Source of the DNA: Betaproteobacteria bacterium
GTDB lineage: Bacteria > Bdellovibrionota_B > Oligoflexia > Silvanigrellales > Silvanigrellaceae
Assembly: GCA_016868315.1 (NCBI GenBank)
Contig: VGHE01000008.1
Location: forward strand, 89,888-153,887
Reading direction: 5' to 3'
DNA length: 64,000 bases
Positions 52,161 to 61,093 of this stretch are shown here, in pieces. Within the stretch, counting starts at the first letter, position 1. Every line of letters begins with the position of its first letter. The position numbers and the translations under genes were made by a program. The notes below the pieces were generated by a model. It was not told where the DNA came from. It worked only from the letters and a program-made list of their open reading frames with translations, and ran no database searches.

Positions 52161-53452
52161 CCCAAGCTCTTGAGCACCTCACCGCCCACACGTTCGCCAA
52201 GCTCCAATGCAAAATTGGTTCCTCTGTCCCAGGGATAAACATGCGCGAGGCTTGCATGAAACAGGCGCGGCACACCATGTACATGCACTGATGGAACAAA
52301 ACGCGAAGCATTTTTGCCTACAATCGGCTGCGCATAGTCCGAGCGAAACACCCGCGCACGAATCAAACTCTCTCGATTGAATTTACTGTTAATAAAGCGG
52401 CAGCCCAAAAGAGCGAGTTCAACCAACTGCTCGTCACTTTGCTTCCACTCCTCACTGTGCACATCAACATATTTGGCAAAATAAATCAGGTGCTCATTGC
52501 CATATTCAGAGCTATCCACAAAATTTGTATGCTCCACGGCTGCAAGGAACGGCTGGCTTGAATTGCGCTTTAAGCTATACCAGTAGTGCTCACCCACTTT
52601 TTCATTCAAAGCCAGAATCACGACCTGAACACCGAGAGCCGGCTGCCCGAGAGTTGCTTTGACGTGCTCGGGTGCATATTGCCCGGCGAGCGATGCAAAC
52701 ACACGTGGCGATGCAGCAACAACCACAGCGTCGTGTTCCTGAATGCCATGATTCAGCGCAGCAACACTCCAGCCCTGTCGAGTGCGTTCAACCTTCATTT
52801 CTGTTGCTTCTTTGAAAATACGCACACCACGGCTGAGCAAAAATTTCTCTGCGCAAAGGGTGAATTTCTCAAAGCCACCTAGGCACGTACCGAGCTCTGG
52901 TGTGCGGCAATGCAACCGCGCCCACAGCCATGCCATATTCACATCGGGCGCATGCCGCTCGCCAAATTTTCCTACCAGAAGTGGCTCCCAAATCTGTTGG
53001 TATCCCTCCTCGCCCATGTATCGTCTGCACCAGTCTTCAGCTGTAGCGGCTTCAAGCTTTTTCCAGCTGCGCGAAACCTTGAGGTAGGCCAATGCGAGTC
53101 CCATGCGCAGTTTTCCAGGCAATGACAATTCTGGGTAACGCAGCAAGGCACTTGCGCTGTCGAGCGGTACGAATCCATGTGTGTCTGTTTGGAAGACTGT
53201 CGATGGTCTTTTAAATACGAGGAGGTCTTCTGCATTCCAAAGCTTTGCAAAGCGTGTGACACAAGCATCGCTCGTAAACCAGTGATGATAAAATTCTTCG
53301 AGGCTGGACGTCCAAGTGAGCTCGCGAAAACCAGCTGCGAGCCCGCCCAATTTATCATTTTTTTCATACAGAACGACATCCACACCACGACGAGCAAGCA
53401 CACTTGCGCATGCCAACCCAGTGTAGCCACCGCCAATGACCGCGACCTGCAT
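52148..53452 (-). CDS. FAD/NAD(P)-dependent amine-oxidase-like oxidoreductase
   Basis: A 434-aa flavoprotein. The N-terminus carries the FAD-binding Rossmann motif AVIGGGYTGLACASVLARRGVDVVLYE (GxGxxG core GGGYTG), and KNDKLGGLAAGFRE follows. Residues near 190-200 (CLGGFEKFT) are typical of the protoporphyrinogen oxidase/amine oxidase group. The C-terminal GVPRLFHASLAHVYPWDRGTNFALELGERV (DRG) is the second flavin contact. Such enzymes occur in polysaccharide or carotenoid-type pathways; here the flippase converges on it, so a sugar-related oxidation is possible. Substrate not identified. Confidence 0.75.
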   Translation of the reverse strand: MQVAVIGGGYTGLACASVLARRGVDVVLYEKNDKLGGLAAGFRELTWTSSLEEFYHHWFTSDACVTRFAKLWNAEDLLVFKRPSTVFQTDTHGFVPLDSASALLRYPELSLPGKLRMGLALAYLKVSRSWKKLEAATAEDWCRRYMGEEGYQQIWEPLLVGKFGERHAPDVNMAWLWARLHCRTPELGTCLGGFEKFTLCAEKFLLSRGVRIFKEATEMKVERTRQGWSVAALNHGIQEHDAVVVAASPRVFASLAGQYAPEHVKATLGQPALGVQVVILALNEKVGEHYWYSLKRNSSQPFLAAVEHTNFVDSSEYGNEHLIYFAKYVDVHSEEWKQSDEQLVELALLGCRFINSKFNRESLIRARVFRSDYAQPIVGKNASRFVPSVHVHGVPRLFHASLAHVYPWDRGTNFALELGERVGGEVLKSLGQSK

Positions 53453-53472
53453 TCGGTTGTCCTCGAGTTCAA

Positions 53473-54399
53473 TTATCTCGAACCGAGTTTACCAATTTCC
53501 TCCGCGTGTGCATGCGACCATTCGTCGACTTTCAGATGAAACGCACGCCAACATGTTGTCGGGTGAACCTTGTTCCCGCGCTCGGGGCGAACAGAAGAAT
53601 TTTTGACAAGTGCCTCTTCAATGAGCCCTTGGCAACGCTGATAGTCGTCGACAGAAGCAGATGATGTGCGCCAGAGCATGGAAAGATAGGAATTGCTCTT
53701 GAAGCCCGCACGCACAAAAAACTCTGCACCGACTTCATCGGCCTCCTGCTCAAACCAATTGGCATGCGCGTTGGCCTCACCATAAACAGCATCAATGCGA
53801 GCGTTCATTTGTTTTTGGAGTTCACCAAATTGCTCCGAGAGATGGAAAATATCTTTTTCCCGGCCGCCTTGTTTTGCGAGCGCAGCAACCTCACTCTGCA
53901 GTGCCTGACCACGCGACTTCAATGCAACAAAAATCGGGTCAGCTGACAAACGTGGGGGAGCCTCGCCGAATCCCTGGTGCTGCAAAGTGATGTGCGCCAG
54001 CTCATGACTTAAAACAGCGGCCAACTCATCGTCGTTTTGTGCCACGAGAATCATGGGTGTGGAAAACAGAATGGTTTTGACTTCGGGCTGAGTGCGGGCA
54101 TCGAGCTTTGTCCAGGCGGCATTGATTCCAATGCACAACTGTGACAACGAGAGATTCCCTTGGAACGTCTGCGGATTTGCACTTGTGATTTTTTCAGCCA
54201 GGGAATTGAGGCGGTTGATGTCGGAATCACTCACGTCGAAAGCAGGACATTGTGCTGAACGACCTTCAGACGGTGTTCCGCGGCTCGTTTCACCCCAAGT
54301 ATGCTTCACATTTGAATCTGGCGGCGGGACGACTCCACATGCGACAGCAAGCACGGCGACAACAGGGAAAAAGAACGGCAACTTTGAACACTTGAACAT
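53473..54399 (-). CDS. M48 family metalloprotease lipoprotein (second copy type)
   Basis: A 308-aa zinc protease. Lipobox LAVACG near residues 16-21, then HELAH in LSHELAHITLQH as the zinc motif. The third ligand Glu sits in WFEQEADEVGAEF. The N-terminal half is longer and different from the M48 protein at 5.5 kb, with Cys-containing loops (QLCIGI, AQCPAF). ATG 54399 has GGGGAG about 7 nt upstream, but this site lies in a hairpin. It should act in the periplasm on envelope proteins. The promoter region is shared with nothing obvious. Confidence 0.85.
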   Translation of the reverse strand: MFKCSKLPFFFPVVAVLAVACGVVPPPDSNVKHTWGETSRGTPSEGRSAQCPAFDVSDSDINRLNSLAEKITSANPQTFQGNLSLSQLCIGINAAWTKLDARTQPEVKTILFSTPMILVAQNDDELAAVLSHELAHITLQHQGFGEAPPRLSADPIFVALKSRGQALQSEVAALAKQGGREKDIFHLSEQFGELQKQMNARIDAVYGEANAHANWFEQEADEVGAEFFVRAGFKSNSYLSMLWRTSSASVDDYQRCQGLIEEALVKNSSVRPERGNKVHPTTCWRAFHLKVDEWSHAHAEEIGKLGSR

Positions 54400-54400
54400 C

Positions 54401-54415
54401 TTGGGGCTCCCCCAA
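54401..54415 (-). promoter_or_regulatory. Hairpin that sequesters the ribosome binding site
   Basis: On the minus strand the leader reads TTGGGG-GAG-CCCCAA, a 6-bp perfect stem with a 3-base loop, ending one base before the ATG of the M48 lipoprotein. The GGGGAG ribosome site lies inside the stem and loop, so translation would need unfolding, for example by temperature, a protein or coupled transcription. Only one small structure, so low-to-moderate confidence. Confidence 0.4.
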
Positions 54416-54618
54416 CAACAGCCTTCGTCTTGGTAGCAACAAAAAATGCGCAAATCTAGTGCAAAAAACCATTCTCTCGGCCTTCGATTCGCCATTTCGT
54501 AGACACCAAACTCTTCCAAAAATGAAACATCAGGCCATAATCAGGCACCGACGGGTCTGCTATAGGTGACTCAACACACCGAAAGTCATGCCATTTTTTG
54601 AACAGGGAGTTCAATTTC

Positions 54619-55155
54619 ATGCACGAGTTACGAGCCGCAGTGCGTGCGCTGCAGATACTGAACCGCGCTCGGCTCGACGATGCCTTGGGAACCCGCTGGG
54701 CACTTCTCGCGGTGGCTGGCCTCAATCACCTGCGGCAAATTCACCCGCGCATGTTGGGCAGCGACCTGATCGTTGATCGGGTCAACTGGTCTGCGGTTCT
54801 CGACACCTCCGCTCGTGGACTTGAAAAATATCCAGAACTCGCCCGGCATGCAGATGCCTGGGCTGAGGACGCTGCCAAAAATCAAGAAACCTTTAGCGCT
54901 TTTGCGAGCTGGTATGGATTTCTCGGCACTCCCGAGCAGATGTTCATCGACGAACAGATCCGCAATGGCACGCTCGCCATCCGCAACGAACGCAACGCGC
55001 TGCTGTGCGCGTACCAGATTTACAGCGCCCTCATGGAGCATGAATCGGCAGCAGCCTTCAACGCCGCGATGCGGGTTGCAGGCTGCTCGTTCAAGCCACT
55101 CAGTCAGAGCTTCTTTAGCGATTTCATGAGCGGAAGTCAGTTCTCTTCTGCGTAA
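54619..55155 (+). CDS. Protein of unknown function, helical
   Basis: A 178-aa cytoplasmic protein, mostly helical with many Ala, Arg and Leu. It has no signal peptide and no motif I recognise. Segments such as [15 protein letters not shown] and [16 protein letters not shown] are amphipathic. ATG 54619 has GGGAG 9 nt upstream. It lies between the divergent M48 gene and pckG, which it converges with; the last 19 bp overlap the 3' end of pckG. It may be a small adaptor or DNA-related protein, but this is only a guess. Confidence 0.55.
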   Translation: MHELRAAVRALQILNRARLDDALGTRWALLAVAGLNHLRQIHPRMLGSDLIVDRVNWSAVLDTSARGLEKYPELARHADAWAEDAAKNQETFSAFASWYGFLGTPEQMFIDEQIRNGTLAIRNERNALLCAYQIYSALMEHESAAAFNAAMRVAGCSFKPLSQSFFSDFMSGSQFSSA

Positions 55156-57002
55156 CGCTCAGAGAGCATTTCCCATTTTTCAGGAGAGCGCCACAGCGCC
55201 GAAAGCATGAGTTCGCGCATATTGCCAAACTCGCGTGGGAGGTGGTCGTAGAGCTTGTGGAAGAACTCCTCGTGGCCGAGCATCTCTTGCTTCCACTCTT
55301 CGGTGTCGACGGCCATGATGTTGTTGAACTGCTTGGCTGAGAAATTGAGCCCCGACCAATCCAGATCAGAGTACTGTGGCATCCAGCCAAGTGGACTTTC
55401 AACGGCCGATGCTTTGCCCTGCACGCGTTCCACAACCCAGCGCAGCACGCGCATGTTGTCGCCAAAACCTGGCCAAAGGAATTTGCCGTTGGCGTCTTTG
55501 CGGAACCAGTTGACGCAAAAAATACGGGGCGGGTTAGAAAGTCCGCGACCCATCTGCAACCAATGATTAAAATACTCGCCCATGTGATAACCGCAGAAAG
55601 GAAGCATTGCGAACGGATCGCGACGCACCTCGCCAACCTTTCCAGCCGCTGCTGCAGTCGTTTCGGAACCAATCGTTGCAGCTAAGTAAACACCGAAATT
55701 CCAGTTGAACGATTGAACAACCAACGGCAGGGTTGTTGCACGACGTCCACCAAAAATGATGGCATTGATGGGCACACCCGCAGGGTTTTCCCAGTCTTTG
55801 TCGATCACAGGACATTGATGCGCCGGAGCAGTGAAGCGCGCATTGGGATGCGCTGCTTTGCGTCCGCAATCGGGAGTCCAAGCTTCACCCTGCCAGTCGG
55901 TGAGTTGTGCAGGTGGCGTGTCGGTCATGCCCTCCCACCACACATCTCCCTCAGGCGTGAGTGCAACGTTTGTGAAGATGGTGTTGGCGCGGATGGAGTC
56001 CATCGCATTTGGGTTGGTTTTGTACGAGGTGCCAGGAGCAACTCCAAAAAAGCCCGCTTCCGGGTTTATGGCATACAAACGGCCATCGTCGCCTGGGCGC
56101 AACCATGCGATGTCGTCGCCGAGTGTAGTGACCTTCCAGCCCTGCATTTCCTTTGGAGGAATCAGCATGGCGAGGTTGGTTTTGCCGCATGCACTTGGAA
56201 ATGCTGCGCTGAGATAGGTTTTCTCGCCTGTCGGCGATTCGACCTTGAGAATGAGCATGTGCTCGGCAAGCCAGCCTTGATCACGCCCCATGGCCGAAGC
56301 AATGCGCAGCGCAAAACACTTTTTACCCAACAAGGCATTTCCACCGTACCCGCTTCCAAACGACCAAATAGCTCGCTCTTCAGGATAGTGGACAATGTAT
56401 TTTTCATCTTTGTTACATGGCCAAGGAACATCTTTTTGCCCCGCTGCAAGCGGAGCACCAACGCTGTGCACGCATTGAACGAATTCGCCACTCTGACCCA
56501 AAGCCATCCAGACATTCTTTCCCATGCGGGTCATGATTTTCATGTTGACCGCAACATACGGCGAATCGGAAAGCTCAATTCCAATTTTACTGAGAGGCGA
56601 ACCCACTGGTCCCATGCTGAAGGGCACAACATAAAGTGTTCTGCCACGCATACACCCCTTGAACAGACCGGAAAGCTTCTTCTTCATTTCAACCGGGTTT
56701 ACCCAGTTGTTGGTCGGCCCTGCATCTTGCTTGCGGCGGCTGCAAATGAAGGTTCTGTCTTCAACACGCGCCACGTCGCTCGGGTCAGACCAAGCCAAAA
56801 AGCTATTCGGACGGAGCTTTTCATTGAGAGGTTTAAAGGTGCCTTGCTTCACCAGCTCTGCGCAGAGATGCTTGTACTCCGCGTCAGAACCGTCGCAGAA
56901 ATAAACATCACGCGGCTCACACAATTCAACAATAGAAGCAATCCAACTCATTGCTTCAGCGTGCAACAATTCAGGCGGGAAAGCGATCGTGCTCTTGGTC
57001 AT
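55137..57002 (-). CDS. pckG: Phosphoenolpyruvate carboxykinase (GTP)
   Basis: A 621-aa enzyme with the GTP-type PEPCK signature FPSACGKTN in [15 protein letters not shown] (P-loop). Family-conserved segments also visible are [38 protein letters not shown] and [18 protein letters not shown] near the C-terminus. It converts oxaloacetate to PEP with GTP at the link between the TCA cycle and gluconeogenesis. Start chosen at ATG 57002 with GGAGAAGAAC upstream; an ATG at 57014 would add four residues. Members are typical of aerobic heterotrophs, consistent with a predatory or amino-acid-consuming lifestyle. The gene converges with the unknown 178-aa gene. Confidence 0.95.
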   Translation of the reverse strand: MTKSTIAFPPELLHAEAMSWIASIVELCEPRDVYFCDGSDAEYKHLCAELVKQGTFKPLNEKLRPNSFLAWSDPSDVARVEDRTFICSRRKQDAGPTNNWVNPVEMKKKLSGLFKGCMRGRTLYVVPFSMGPVGSPLSKIGIELSDSPYVAVNMKIMTRMGKNVWMALGQSGEFVQCVHSVGAPLAAGQKDVPWPCNKDEKYIVHYPEERAIWSFGSGYGGNALLGKKCFALRIASAMGRDQGWLAEHMLILKVESPTGEKTYLSAAFPSACGKTNLAMLIPPKEMQGWKVTTLGDDIAWLRPGDDGRLYAINPEAGFFGVAPGTSYKTNPNAMDSIRANTIFTNVALTPEGDVWWEGMTDTPPAQLTDWQGEAWTPDCGRKAAHPNARFTAPAHQCPVIDKDWENPAGVPINAIIFGGRRATTLPLVVQSFNWNFGVYLAATIGSETTAAAAGKVGEVRRDPFAMLPFCGYHMGEYFNHWLQMGRGLSNPPRIFCVNWFRKDANGKFLWPGFGDNMRVLRWVVERVQGKASAVESPLGWMPQYSDLDWSGLNFSAKQFNNIMAVDTEEWKQEMLGHEEFFHKLYDHLPREFGNMRELMLSALWRSPEKWEMLSERYAEEN

Positions 57003-57117
57003 GTTCTTCTCCATGTTCTTCCACTTCTGCTACCAAAAACCAAAACAACATCTTCAAATCCAAGAAAATCTGAGAAAAATAACAGTCGAAATAGCCCCTA
57101 TCTTTTCTCCAGGCGGA

Positions 57118-58185
57118 TTAGGTTTCAGTGACCTTTTTCAACAGCGGTGGGGCGTCTGGGCTTCTGCCCATTCGACCGCACAACGCAAGACAGGTCATCT
57201 GCACAAGCGCAATCAAGGCAAAAACATCAGACCAGTCGTGACCCGTGCTCGCAAGTTCAAGGTTCGCCATCTGATCTCCTGCAGTGCGCTCGGATACGAA
57301 GCACCTCACAGACTCCGCGGCTTCCTCACTGATAGATGGAGTCTGCCGCATAACAACACGCACGGGCACATCACGTTCAGCGAGGCTCTTCAACAGACGC
57401 AACTCAAGTTCGGCTTCACCAGAGAGAAAAAGGACGACGCGATCGTCGGGCGAAACACAACCCAAGGGACCATGGAAGAACTCGGCTGTGGAATAGGCAA
57501 ATGCAGCGAGTCCGGTGGTTTCCTGTAATTTCAGCGCAGCATCGTGAACAGCTCCCAAAAGCAATCCGCGCCCCAGCATGATCACCGAACGCGCACCTGC
57601 AATAAAATCTGCCAGGGTATTACTTGCAGGACTGACTACAGTCTTCTCGATACTCGAAGCAATTGCGCTGGCACGCTCTTGAACGGGCATGCCTGAAAGT
57701 GCAGCTGCAGCAGCCAATTGAGATACAAAACTTTTCGTTGCTGGAACAGCTTTTTCAAGCCCACAATTGAGCAGAAAAAGTTCGTCTGCTACAGCTCCGA
57801 GGCGACAAGAAGCATCCTGTGCCGCCGTGACTCCAACGATGAGGGCACCGCGCTCCTTCAACCACGCACAAGCACGCACAACATCGGTGCTTTGCCCAGA
57901 TGCAGAAAAGGCGAGAACAGCACAATCGGAGTAATCGCCGACGTTGTTGTTCTCCTGTGCAATCCAAAGCCTAAAATCCAGAGGCTGACGACCGCTCGAG
58001 ATGGCCCAAAGGTATGTGAAATACAACGCAGCATTTCCCGAACTGCCACGCCCAACCAGGATGACCTGGCGACGCGATTGCAACTTCGTGCGCAGCTCAT
58101 GCCCCCGACTCTTCCAACCCTGAGACTGACGCCGAACAAGGGTGGGCTGTTCGGCAACCTCGGCCTGCATGTGCGACTGAGTCAT
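57118..58185 (-). CDS. SIS-domain sugar isomerase, GlmS-isomerase/AgaS-like
   Basis: A 355-aa protein. It opens with AEVAEQPTLVRRQ, a family start (E..EQP..v.r), and has a double SIS fold: RGSSGNAALYFTY (Ser-rich sugar-phosphate loop), LAFSASGQSTDVVRA (second loop with S-A-S-G-Q-S) and AFAYSTAEFFHGPLG in the second half. Without the glutaminase domain of full GlmS, it is like AgaS or FrlB deglycases/isomerases of amino sugars. GGAAGGAG lies 10 nt before the ATG. A PIG-L-type deacetylase gene lies 37 nt upstream in the same operon, so the two likely process N-acetylated amino sugars. Confidence 0.8.
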   Translation of the reverse strand: MTQSHMQAEVAEQPTLVRRQSQGWKSRGHELRTKLQSRRQVILVGRGSSGNAALYFTYLWAISSGRQPLDFRLWIAQENNNVGDYSDCAVLAFSASGQSTDVVRACAWLKERGALIVGVTAAQDASCRLGAVADELFLLNCGLEKAVPATKSFVSQLAAAAALSGMPVQERASAIASSIEKTVVSPASNTLADFIAGARSVIMLGRGLLLGAVHDAALKLQETTGLAAFAYSTAEFFHGPLGCVSPDDRVVLFLSGEAELELRLLKSLAERDVPVRVVMRQTPSISEEAAESVRCFVSERTAGDQMANLELASTGHDWSDVFALIALVQMTCLALCGRMGRSPDAPPLLKKVTET

Positions 58186-58222
58186 TTTCTGCTGGCTCCT
58201 TCCTGAGCAATTGAAGCGAAAT

Positions 58223-59041
58223 TCAGTGTGCAGCCTGACGGCTCACACGCCAAAACCGCTCGAGCGTTTTTCCATCGCGTGAGTTTTTCATCAGAAGAGG
58301 GCGGACGTTGTCGTGGCTTCCAAAAATAGAGTCGATCTGAGATTCGTAGTGGGAAATCAGGGACATTTTGGCATCGACCTGTGCGCCGTGCTCGAAACAT
58401 GTTTCGCCACGCACCTTCAAACGTGCCAATGCTTTTTCAGCGCTGTCGGCCACACCCACATGCACTCCTTGGTCAACAACGTAGGGAAAATCTTCGTAGA
58501 GCAAAACGGAGTCATCGCTGCTGAGCTGCGCAAGAAGATTCTGTGTGCAGAGGATGTGATCTACATGATGACCGATACCGGCAGGAGTGAGAAAAAGTGT
58601 TGGCCGTTGTTGCGCTTCCGCCAAAAACGGCTTGAGACCCTCCAAAAAAGCACGCGGATGTTGGGTGTCCTCTGCTCCGGGAAGAGTCCACAGGGAATCG
58701 AGGCTCGGATACAAAAGATTTTGATTGGATTCACTGCACCTATAAATAGCGTCAAGCAAATTTAGCTGAACAAGCCTGCAACCGAGTGCCCGCATCGCGG
58801 AAACTTCCTCATCACGGCGTTGCGAAGGCAGCGCAATACCATGCGGTGGATTTGAAGGATCTGTGTTCTCTGGGTCAGCCGTGCAGACTGTGACAGTCAC
58901 ACATTCCATTTTACCGACAAGGTCGATCAACAAACCACCACAGCTCAGGATGGCATCGTCCATGTGCGGCGAAACCACAACGATGCGCGCAAATCGTTCG
59001 CTGATCCAGTTCAGCAACTGTTTGGGGCCGAGTGCACTCAA
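58223..59041 (-). CDS. PIG-L/LmbE-family N-acetylglucosaminyl deacetylase
   Basis: A 272-aa zinc-dependent deacetylase. The motif SPHMDDAILSCGG contains the H-x-D-D zinc ligands of LmbE/MshB/BshB enzymes, and TPAGIGHHVDHILC gives the second H-x-x-H zinc site. The fold matches GlcNAc or GlcNAc-derived deacetylases of bacillithiol, mycothiol or cell-surface synthesis. The SIS gene follows 37 nt later, so both belong to an amino-sugar operon. Substrate not identified. Confidence 0.82.
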   Translation of the reverse strand: MSALGPKQLLNWISERFARIVVVSPHMDDAILSCGGLLIDLVGKMECVTVTVCTADPENTDPSNPPHGIALPSQRRDEEVSAMRALGCRLVQLNLLDAIYRCSESNQNLLYPSLDSLWTLPGAEDTQHPRAFLEGLKPFLAEAQQRPTLFLTPAGIGHHVDHILCTQNLLAQLSSDDSVLLYEDFPYVVDQGVHVGVADSAEKALARLKVRGETCFEHGAQVDAKMSLISHYESQIDSIFGSHDNVRPLLMKNSRDGKTLERFWRVSRQAAH

Positions 59042-59167
59042 AACTCAACTCCTTTTCATCCATCCAGGCTCTCGAGTTTAGCCGTCTGGAACGATGTTCG
59101 GCAACAGACCGATATTACAGTTTCGCTTGAAATTTGTCGTTATTGGGTCGTGCGACCAAGGATTGAA

Positions 59168-59183
59168 CAGTGTCCAAACACTG
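59168..59183. repeat. Perfect inverted repeat in an intergenic leader
   Basis: CAGTGTCCAAACACTG: two 6-bp arms with a 4-base spacer, between the deacetylase gene and the next exported protein. It could be an operator or a weak hairpin; no known regulator site fits. Confidence 0.4.
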
Positions 59184-59294
59184 AATATTGCTCATCCCCA
59201 TAAATTCACTTACGCCCACCTCCGCCGTGCGCGCCTCTTTGTAGGGCAACGCGCACAATCGTTTCCGGCAGATGTTTTAGAGGAGATGCCGACT

Positions 59295-59711
59295 ATGAAA
59301 ATTTTCCTGTCCAGCCGTCGAAAGTCTGCTGTTCCTTTGCTGACTGCACTGTTGGTTTCCGTAGCCTCCGGAATTGCCGCATTCGCGCAGTCTGACTTCT
59401 CGCACTTGAGCCTCTCTCGAGTTGAAAGCGAATTGCGGGGGCAGGTTCAACAACTCAAAAAGCACTCCGACCCATGGGCAAGAAGTGCTCGTAGCCGAGC
59501 GGAATTTGCGCTGTTTGAGCTTGAAAAGGCACGACTAGCGAGCAATCCTGCCGTGGAAAACATGCACCTGAGGCATGCTTGTGAAGCTCTGAGTGCTGAA
59601 CGAGCGATACTGATTGAAGCGCAAAGTGCCGATTCTGGTCGCTCACATGTGATTGAGACGCTTATCGAACAGACGTTTGCGCACAGGGAGATCGTGGGTT
59701 GCCTCGATTGA
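59295..59711 (+). CDS. Small exported protein of unknown function
   Basis: A 138-aa protein with a signal peptide ending ASGIAAFAQS near residue 31. The mature part is one or two long helices rich in charged residues and Ala (LSRVESELRGQVQQLKKHS, ARSARSRAEFALFELEKARL), so it may be a coiled coil. GAGGAG lies 9 nt before ATG 59295; an ATG at 59286 is closer but poorer. No domain recognised. It stands alone on the plus strand, facing the DUF486 gene. Confidence 0.6.
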   Translation: MKIFLSSRRKSAVPLLTALLVSVASGIAAFAQSDFSHLSLSRVESELRGQVQQLKKHSDPWARSARSRAEFALFELEKARLASNPAVENMHLRHACEALSAERAILIEAQSADSGRSHVIETLIEQTFAHREIVGCLD

Positions 59712-59727
59712 GCCGAGAGCCGAGGGC

Positions 59728-60075
59728 TCAACGAAACGGCCCCCAGAATGCAAAATAAACAGCACCCAGAATAAACGCGAAACTGATGACGTAGTTAAGC
59801 GTCATTGGTTCGCGCAAATAAAACACCGAAAACAGTATGAAAGACGCCAGAGTGAAAAACTCGGCGATGACACGGAGCTGTGCGGCAGGCATCACCGAAT
59901 GGCCAATACGGTTGGCTGGTACCTGAAGAGCATGCTCGACCAGTGCAATCAGCCAGCTTCCCAAAATTGCTACCCACAAAGGCGCATGCTTGAAGCGCAA
60001 ATGTGCATACCGGGCAATGGTCATCACCATGCTGCTCGCAGCGAGCATCACGGTAGAAGTCAATGCGGGATTCAT
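59728..60075 (-). CDS. DMT-superfamily DUF486 membrane protein
   Basis: A 115-aa protein with four hydrophobic helices and the DUF486 hallmark VPANRIGHSVMPAAQLRVIAEFFTL (VPANRIG, QL..i.E...L). The last helix ends AVYFAFWG. Family members are small, four-helix inner-membrane proteins of the drug/metabolite transporter superfamily with unknown function. It lies on the opposite strand to the small exported protein and is 16 nt from it. Confidence 0.85.
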   Translation of the reverse strand: MNPALTSTVMLAASSMVMTIARYAHLRFKHAPLWVAILGSWLIALVEHALQVPANRIGHSVMPAAQLRVIAEFFTLASFILFSVFYLREPMTLNYVISFAFILGAVYFAFWGPFR

Positions 60076-60202
60076 GCCGACCTCACGAACAATTCTGACG
60101 CGTCACGAAAGTAACAATCATGGGTGCGCATCAGTAAATGAAAGTTGAAAACGCCCCGAACTATGAAACTATCGGAAGACCCTTTCAGGAGGAAGCTACG
60201 GA

Positions 60203-61012
60203 ATGGAATTCCGATACAAGCGCGTCGTTTTTCTCACAGGAGCCGGAATCTCGGCGGAAAGTGGCGTGCGCACATTCAGAGATGGTCAAGGACTTTGGGA
60301 AAACCACAAGGTTGAAGAAGTCGCAAGCCCACTTGGCTTCAAGCGCAATCCTGCGCTCGTTTGGAAATTCTATTCAATGCGGCGCATGCAGGCCAACGAT
60401 GTGCAACCCAACCCGGCACACATCGCGCTCGCCGATACACTCCATGCGCTCGGCAAGGCTGGAGCACGCGCACTACTCATCACACAGAACGTAGACACTT
60501 TGCATGAACGGGCGTTTGGCGCACTTCCAAACAAAGATTTCATCGACGTTCATGGCACTCTCTCGCGCTCGCGCTGTACAAAATGCAACAAGGTCTTTTC
60601 GGATAGGTGGGCCTACTTTGATGGCCAGCAGCATGTGATTGCGCACCACTGCGATAACCTTTGGTCTCATCCGGCACTGCCCAATCTGTTGACCACACCG
60701 CGACGCGACCCATCGGGATTGCCTCTTTCTCCCTGCTGTTCTGATCTCCTCAGACCCGACATTGTTTGGTTTGGGGAAAAGCCCCAAGGGGTCGAGCGAG
60801 CCATCGACCAACTCACGAGCTGCGACCTGTTCGTTTCGATTGGCACCAGTGGCAACGTCTATCCAGCTGCGGGATTTGTAACGGTTGCCCGCAAGGCTGG
60901 GGCGCACACGGTCAGCATCAACCTCGAACCACCTGAGAATTCAGCTGCTTTTCACGAACACCTCAATGGCCTCGCGAGCGAGAAAGTCGCGGATTTTCTC
61001 AAAAAAATCTGA
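60203..61012 (+). CDS. cobB: NAD-dependent deacylase, sirtuin (CobB-like)
   Basis: A 269-aa sirtuin. NAD-binding loop GAGISAESGVRTFRD; TQNVDTLHERA; catalytic His in DVHGTLS; zinc cysteines CTKC and a CC in SPCCSDLLRPDIVWFGE, then GTSGNVYPAAGF and NLEPP. A longer insertion lies between the two cysteine pairs (about 60 residues with HHCDN). AGGAGG lies 9 nt before ATG 60203. It removes acetyl or other acyl groups from lysine with NAD, for example acetyl-CoA synthetase. It stands 81 nt before the ABC-F gene on the same strand. Confidence 0.9.
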   Translation: MEFRYKRVVFLTGAGISAESGVRTFRDGQGLWENHKVEEVASPLGFKRNPALVWKFYSMRRMQANDVQPNPAHIALADTLHALGKAGARALLITQNVDTLHERAFGALPNKDFIDVHGTLSRSRCTKCNKVFSDRWAYFDGQQHVIAHHCDNLWSHPALPNLLTTPRRDPSGLPLSPCCSDLLRPDIVWFGEKPQGVERAIDQLTSCDLFVSIGTSGNVYPAAGFVTVARKAGAHTVSINLEPPENSAAFHEHLNGLASEKVADFLKKI

Positions 61013-61093
61013 ACTCCCAGCGCCTTTGAGTGTTGACCTGCGGTTCAAAAAACTCAATAAAGCCGGCAGACTTTTCTGTTGGAGATTTGCACC

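Noticed and set aside
55713-57131. Long open frame on the plus strand, 472 codons, antisense to pckG
   Set aside because: It lies inside the conserved, motif-rich pckG gene, has no ribosome site or domain, and arises from codon bias.
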